Origin: JAUNBG01 sp964442735
Lineage (GTDB): Bacteria > Planctomycetota > Planctomycetia > Pirellulales > Thermoguttaceae
Reading direction: 5' to 3'
Assembly (NCBI GenBank): GCA_964442735.1
Contig: CAYUAP010000159.1
Span: forward strand, 1-10,522
Length of the DNA: 10,522 nt
In this document: positions 7,256-10,522 of the stretch, one piece after another
Layout of the letters: each line of letters starts with the position of its first letter
How positions within the stretch are numbered: the stretch's first letter is position 1
Program-made: the position numbers and the translations under genes
The notes under the pieces: model-generated
Databases searched by the model: none
The model's input: only the letters and a program-made list of their open reading frames with translations
What the model was told of the DNA's origin: nothing

Positions 7256-7280
7256 CGGTTCAGGATGGATTTCTGAACCG
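7256..7280 (+). terminator. Strong hairpin after glnS, no T tract
   Basis: A perfect 8-bp stem pairs cggttcag (7256-7263) with ctgaaccg (7273-7280) over a 9-base loop; a G-T and an A-T pair can extend it to 10 bp with a 5-base loop. It sits 24 bases past the glnS stop and 16 bases before the Shine-Dalgarno of the next gene. No run of T follows, so it is either a 3'-end/processing hairpin (transcription perhaps stopped by Rho) or a leader structure of the downstream gene. Confidence 0.5.
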
Positions 7281-7307
7281 ATAAACCAGAACCCGAAAGG
7301 AGATGCT

Positions 7308-8315
7308 ATGAAAAAGTATTGTATCGTTATAATGGCGATTTTCTCGATGTTTCTCGTCGTTGGCGCCAACTCGAACTCCGCAGAAAACAAGGCACCTGTC
7401 AAGATTATTTTCGACACCGATATGGGGAACGATGTTGACGATGCGCTTGCCCTGGCTATGCTCTACAATTACGATTCGCGTAATTTGTGTAAACTGATTG
7501 CCGTTACACTAACGAAATCAAGTCCTTCTGCCGGTCCATATATCCAGATGATGAACGAGTTTTACGGATATCCCAACATTCCTGTTGGAACGACTGATAG
7601 TGGAGTAGAACCAAAAGACGGTCGTTATATCGGTAAAGTCATTCGGGACATGGGTTTCGATCCGGCTAAAGACAAGACAAAATATGTCGAATCGTACAAA
7701 TTGTTACGGCAGATTCTCGCCAAAACAGAAGGTAAAGTCGTTATAGCCCAAGTTGGTTTCTCGACCTCGCTGGCTCGACTGCTTGATTCCAAAGCGGACG
7801 AATATTCTCCGCTTTCCGGAAAAGATCTCATGAAGGAAAAAGTAGAATATGTCTGCGCAATGGCAGGTGGATTCGGGCCGAAATTTCAGAATCACAAGGA
7901 ATATAATGTTGTAACCGATATTCCATCCGCTAAAAAATTCTTTGCCGAATGTCCGGTTCCGATTATTGTTACTGGATTTGAAGTTGGTTATTACATTCTT
8001 TATAACGGGAAAAATTTGGAAGTCGATAATGGACAGGCCAAGAATCCACTTCGTGCTTCCTTTAGTTATTATCGGGGCGGACTCGATAATAATCAGATGA
8101 CTTGGGATTTAACGGCAGTTCTCTACGCTGTCTATCCGGATAAAGGCTTTTTCGGAATGTCAGAGCCGGGAACCGTCGTCGTCAATGACGATGGAACGAC
8201 AACCTTTACACAATCCGTAAATGGAAATCATCGACTTTTGACCGTTACTCCGGAACAGATCAAAATGATCGAAAAAGAATTCATTGATGTCTGCAATAAA
8301 ATGCCAAAAAAATAA
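7308..8315 (+). CDS. Exported nucleoside hydrolase-like protein (paralogue 2)
   Basis: 335 residues. A signal peptide (MKKY, then hydrophobic residues 5-19, likely cut after VGA at 20) suggests export. The family motif DTDMGNDVDD occupies exactly the same residues as in the gene at 609 (D36, D38, D42, D44, D45). Shared segments include GYP(D/N)IPVG, DGRYI.KV, VGFSTxxARLL, DEYSPLSG, CPVP and EPGT/DPGT; by eye about half the residues match. The presumed C-terminal metal ligand is D267 in MTWDLTAVLYAV, preceded by Trp instead of the classical His. The enzyme would hydrolyse a nucleoside or related N-glycoside outside the cytoplasm; the substrate is unknown. The start is fixed by AAAGGAG at 7296-7302 with a 5-base spacer, identical in sequence and spacing to the paralogue. 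It ends in KKMPKK-like basic residues (NKMPKK). Confidence 0.9.
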   Translation: MKKYCIVIMAIFSMFLVVGANSNSAENKAPVKIIFDTDMGNDVDDALALAMLYNYDSRNLCKLIAVTLTKSSPSAGPYIQMMNEFYGYPNIPVGTTDSGVEPKDGRYIGKVIRDMGFDPAKDKTKYVESYKLLRQILAKTEGKVVIAQVGFSTSLARLLDSKADEYSPLSGKDLMKEKVEYVCAMAGGFGPKFQNHKEYNVVTDIPSAKKFFAECPVPIIVTGFEVGYYILYNGKNLEVDNGQAKNPLRASFSYYRGGLDNNQMTWDLTAVLYAVYPDKGFFGMSEPGTVVVNDDGTTTFTQSVNGNHRLLTVTPEQIKMIEKEFIDVCNKMPKK

Positions 8316-8391
8316 TTCGAAAACTGTGAAGGTGTTACAGGTGATGATTTAAGGATCAAACAGGTCGTTTTCAATATTCTCCCCTCAATTT

Positions 8392-8423
8392 TTAAGATAG
8401 TCACGTCTTAAGATAGTCACGTC
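8392..8423. repeat. Exact two-copy 16-bp tandem repeat upstream of dnaN
   Basis: ttaagatagtcacgtc occurs at 8392-8407 and again, without a gap and without mismatch, at 8408-8423. The inner 9-mer atagtcacg also occurs at 4742-4750, across the rho stop codon. It lies about 37 bases upstream of the proposed dnaN -35, where an operator could sit. Confidence 0.85.
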
Positions 8424-8459
8424 TGACAATACTAAATAACAGGTAAAAGGGACAGGAGC

Positions 8460-8487
8460 TTGTAAAAATCTCTAATTATTATATAAT
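8460..8487 (+). promoter_or_regulatory. Candidate sigma70-type promoter for dnaN
   Basis: A perfect -10 hexamer TATAAT (8482-8487) lies 16 bases after TTGTAA (8460-8465; 4 of 6 matches to the -35 consensus). The -10 is embedded in a perfect 16-bp palindrome attattatataataat (8475-8490), so a TATAAT also reads on the opposite strand. Transcription would begin near 8494, giving a leader of about 87 bases. Confidence 0.5.
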
Positions 8488-8580
8488 AATAGCGGGGTTT
8501 TTTATTAGGAAAAGAACAGCCCCCAGTGGAGGCTGGAGTTTAATTCTTAACACAAGTATCTAAAGGACAAGGGGAGTATC

Positions 8581-9681
8581 ATGAAAGTCAGTTGCAAACG
8601 CGAAAATTTGACACCTCTATTTGCATTGGCGTCCAAGGCAGTAGCGGTTCGGGACACGCGTCCGGTTCTTCAAAATATTAAAATGGTGGCAGATCAGGAT
8701 CGCATTATTTTGACGGCAACTAATGGGGAAATCGGTATTCGTTTGGAACTGGCCGATGATGTTCAGGTGGAAGATGCCGGTGAAATTATTCTTGGAACGC
8801 AGGTTATTTCCCGTGTCCTATCGGTAACGACTGCTCCGACTTTAACCTTCGAAACAAAAGACAATTACCTTGGTATTACCGGAGAACGAATCGATTATAA
8901 ATTTCCGATACCGTCATTTACAGATTTTCCTGTGATTGCTCCTTTCGAAGAAACTTCCTATCTTAAATTGGAAGGTAAAGTTTTTCTCAATCTCATCCAG
9001 CATACGGTTTTCGCGACAGAGGCGGAAAGTTCGAAATATGCGTTGGCAGGAGTCAATCTGGAGTTTACCGAAAATGAAATTACCGCTGTTGCAACCGATG
9101 GAAAACGTATGGCATTTCAGACGGGAAAGGCGGAAACGGTCGGTGATTATAACTCTGTAAAAGCTGCTATAGTTCCTACCAAGGCTTTTGAAATTTTGGA
9201 AAAGGCCATGAATGCAAATAATGAAACATTATTTGCTGTCAACGACAACCAATTGGTGGTCAAGAATGGTAATACCATCGTTCGAAGCCAACTGGTCAGT
9301 GGTCGATACCCACAATGGCGTAAAATTATTCCAAGTACGGATCAAAAAAAGGTTGTCGATTTTATTGCCGGATCTCTTTATTCCGCAATCATGCAGGCTA
9401 GTATTGTAACGACACAAAAGGATCCGGGTATTCGGTTGATATTTAATTCGGGCCGACTGGAACTGGAAGCCATGGGAAACGAAGTCGGTCAATCGCGAAT
9501 TGAACTCCCTATCGCCTATGATGATGAAGAAGTTATTGTAAAACTTGAACCGAAATATGTAACGGAATTTCTTCGGATTCTTCCTGCCGAAGAGGCGATT
9601 GTACTCTATTTTCAGGCGAATGTTCCTGTCTTCTTTAAAACGTCCGACAACTATTCCTATGTTGTTATGCCATTGGTGTAA
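8581..9681 (+). CDS. dnaN: DNA polymerase III beta subunit (sliding clamp)
   Basis: 366 residues, the same length as E. coli beta. Two copies form the ring that holds DNA polymerase III on DNA and serves as a docking platform for repair and replication proteins. Three clamp domains fit: about 1-120 (MKVSCKRENLTPLFALASKAVA, RPVLQNI, ILTATNGEIGIRLEL), about 121-245 (the ALAGVNLEF and AVATDGKRMAF segments) and about 246-366 (GRYPQWRKIIP, then FQANVPVFFKTSD and the C-terminal YVVMPLV, which compares with the YVVMPMRL end of E. coli). ggggag (8571-8576) supports this ATG. dnaN is usually next to dnaA near the origin; here the neighbours are a nucleoside hydrolase and a HAD phosphatase, and no DnaA-box cluster was noticed. 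Confidence 0.97.
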   Translation: MKVSCKRENLTPLFALASKAVAVRDTRPVLQNIKMVADQDRIILTATNGEIGIRLELADDVQVEDAGEIILGTQVISRVLSVTTAPTLTFETKDNYLGITGERIDYKFPIPSFTDFPVIAPFEETSYLKLEGKVFLNLIQHTVFATEAESSKYALAGVNLEFTENEITAVATDGKRMAFQTGKAETVGDYNSVKAAIVPTKAFEILEKAMNANNETLFAVNDNQLVVKNGNTIVRSQLVSGRYPQWRKIIPSTDQKKVVDFIAGSLYSAIMQASIVTTQKDPGIRLIFNSGRLELEAMGNEVGQSRIELPIAYDDEEVIVKLEPKYVTEFLRILPAEEAIVLYFQANVPVFFKTSDNYSYVVMPLV

Positions 9682-9684
9682 CTG

Positions 9685-9708
9685 ATTCAAACTGTAATTC
9701 AATCTGTT
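9685..9708. repeat. Two-copy 12-bp imperfect tandem repeat after dnaN
   Basis: attcaaactgta (9685-9696) is followed directly by attcaatctgtt (9697-9708), 10 of 12 identical, beginning 4 bases after the dnaN stop. It is short enough that chance is possible. Confidence 0.45.
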
Positions 9709-9716
9709 TATAGAAT
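9687..9716 (+). promoter_or_regulatory. Weak promoter candidate for the HAD gene
   Basis: TTCAAA (9687-9692, 4 of 6 consensus matches) and TAGAAT (9711-9716, 5 of 6) are 18 bases apart. Transcription would then start only a few bases before the ATG at 9727, which would fit the absence of a Shine-Dalgarno there. In AT-rich DNA such matches arise easily. Confidence 0.25.
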
Positions 9717-9726
9717 ACAATTTTAT

Positions 9727-10401
9727 ATGATTACGAAAAATCAATTTGGTGTTATTTACGATAATGATGGTGTATTGGTCGACAGTAATCCAGCCCATTA
9801 TAAAAGTTGGAAAATAGCGGCGGCGTCAAATGGTTTCGATTTTACGGAAAAACTGTTTCAAGAGACGTTCGGTCAGACTTCTCTGGAAATTATTGCCAAT
9901 CATTGGCCAAGCAAACCGTCCGAAGACGAAATCAGACGTATTGAGGAAGAAAAGGAAACTCTTTATCGAAAACTTGCCACGGAAGGTGAAGTCCATTTGA
10001 TTGCAGGAGCAATTGAATTAATCAAGCAATTAACGGAATTGGAAATTCCAGTCGGAGTCGGTTCCTCCGGACCTGGAATTAACGTCCATTTTATTTTGAA
10101 TCAATTTGGAATTACTCCCTATTTGAAATCAATTGTCAGTGGTTCTGATGTTGTTCATGGCAAGCCTGCTCCGGACATTTTTCTGGAAGTGTCACGACAG
10201 TTTGGTATTGCACCGGAACGTTGTGTTATTATTGACGATTCTGAAAGTGGTGTTCTGGCTGGCAAAGCTGCTGGAATGAAAGTCGTCGGTTTTTTTAGTC
10301 AGGGACATCTCCCCTACGAATATGAAAAAGCGGACCTTGTCGTCCATTCCTTTAATGAACTTTCCCCGGAAATACTGGCCGATCTTGTAACATATAAATA
10401 A
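9727..10401 (+). CDS. HAD-superfamily phosphatase, beta-phosphoglucomutase/Gph-like
   Basis: 224 residues, typical for the family. HAD enzymes use an aspartate nucleophile to remove or transfer phosphate on small metabolites in the cytoplasm. All four motifs are present: motif I YDNDGVLVDS (nucleophile D12, acid/base D14), motif II VGSSG (S113/S114), the motif III lysine in HGKPAPD (K146), and motif IV IIDDSESG (D170, D171). The helical cap inserted after motif I (~residues 20-90) makes it subfamily I, like beta-phosphoglucomutase and phosphoglycolate phosphatase. The substrate cannot be told from sequence. It starts 45 bases after dnaN; there is no clear Shine-Dalgarno before the ATG, but motif I at residues 9-20 leaves no room for a much later start. 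Possibly co-transcribed with dnaN. Confidence 0.9.
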   Translation: MITKNQFGVIYDNDGVLVDSNPAHYKSWKIAAASNGFDFTEKLFQETFGQTSLEIIANHWPSKPSEDEIRRIEEEKETLYRKLATEGEVHLIAGAIELIKQLTELEIPVGVGSSGPGINVHFILNQFGITPYLKSIVSGSDVVHGKPAPDIFLEVSRQFGIAPERCVIIDDSESGVLAGKAAGMKVVGFFSQGHLPYEYEKADLVVHSFNELSPEILADLVTYK

Positions 10402-10474
10402 TAGCAACCGAATGGGGACTTTATCCGATCCTGATTTACCTGTTGTTATTTACTGTTTTCCGTTATTGTAACCG

Positions 10475-10522
10475 TTCACGGATATAAAGTGAAACCATGG
10501 ATAACACTGATTTTCACGGATA
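10475..10522. repeat. ttcacggata direct repeat reaching the window edge
   Basis: The 10-mer ttcacggata occurs at 10475-10484 and 10513-10522, 38 bases apart, with a related catggataaca between them. The second copy is cut by, or ends at, the window edge. It resembles degenerate cacggat-type intergenic repeats I recall from several bacterial genomes; that match is from memory. Confidence 0.45.

Larger units (their letters stand above)
8316..8580 (+). other. Intergenic region and leader upstream of dnaN
   Basis: 265 bases with no gene seen. From left to right they hold about 75 bases without recognisable structure, the exact 16-bp tandem repeat, the AT-rich promoter candidate inside a palindrome, a short G/C-containing leader able to form alternative hairpins, and two purine-rich ribosome-binding-like stretches (aaagga at 8562-8567 and ggggag at 8571-8576) before the dnaN ATG. 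Confidence 0.6.

Noticed and set aside
8581..9681. Chromosome origin region near dnaN
   Set aside because: No dnaA gene, no cluster of DnaA-box-like sequences and no change of gene orientation is visible here.
9229..9798. A 189-codon frame on the minus strand
   Set aside because: It is antisense to dnaN and the start of the HAD gene, with no family motif.

Overview
The window looks like chromosomal DNA of a moderately AT-rich bacterium, most likely a planctomycete (Planctomycetota). I infer this from three things: coaE sits directly upstream of rho, an order I recall from planctomycete genomes; Rho carries a very long disordered N-terminal extension; and there are exported nucleoside hydrolases of the DTDMGNDVDDALALA type. 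All genes lie on the + strand. This is a by-eye assignment, not a database result.

Layout. (1) Positions 3-578 are the 3' end of a gene cut by the left edge. Its real frame starts at base 3, has no start codon in the window, and encodes an Arg/Ser/Gly-rich tail of six 25-residue repeats. The longer ATG-started frame over the same DNA is a shadow. (2) 609-1652 is an exported nucleoside hydrolase-like protein, followed after only 3 bases by (3) coaE (1656-2297), dephospho-CoA kinase. (4) A 231-base gap leads to rho (2529-4745), whose 423-residue core equals a whole ordinary Rho and is preceded by about 315 extra residues. (5) A 292-base gap precedes a double-ACT-domain protein (5038-5469) and glnS (5481-7232), glutaminyl-tRNA synthetase, probably one operon. 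(6) A strong hairpin separates glnS from a second exported nucleoside hydrolase (7308-8315), a paralogue of the first. (7) A 265-base gap with a good promoter candidate leads to dnaN (8581-9681), the sliding clamp, then a HAD phosphatase (9727-10401). (8) The last 120 bases hold no gene but contain a short ttcacggata repeat running off the edge.

The genes are mostly housekeeping (CoA synthesis, transcription termination, tRNA charging, replication) interleaved with two paralogous secreted nucleosidases. I see no CRISPR array, tRNA, rRNA, insertion sequence, prophage or defence system. The unusual material is low-complexity protein sequence (the repeat tail and the Rho extension), the aromatic residue replacing the usual active-site His in both nucleoside hydrolases, and two-copy tandem repeats of 12-17 bp in four of the intergenic gaps.
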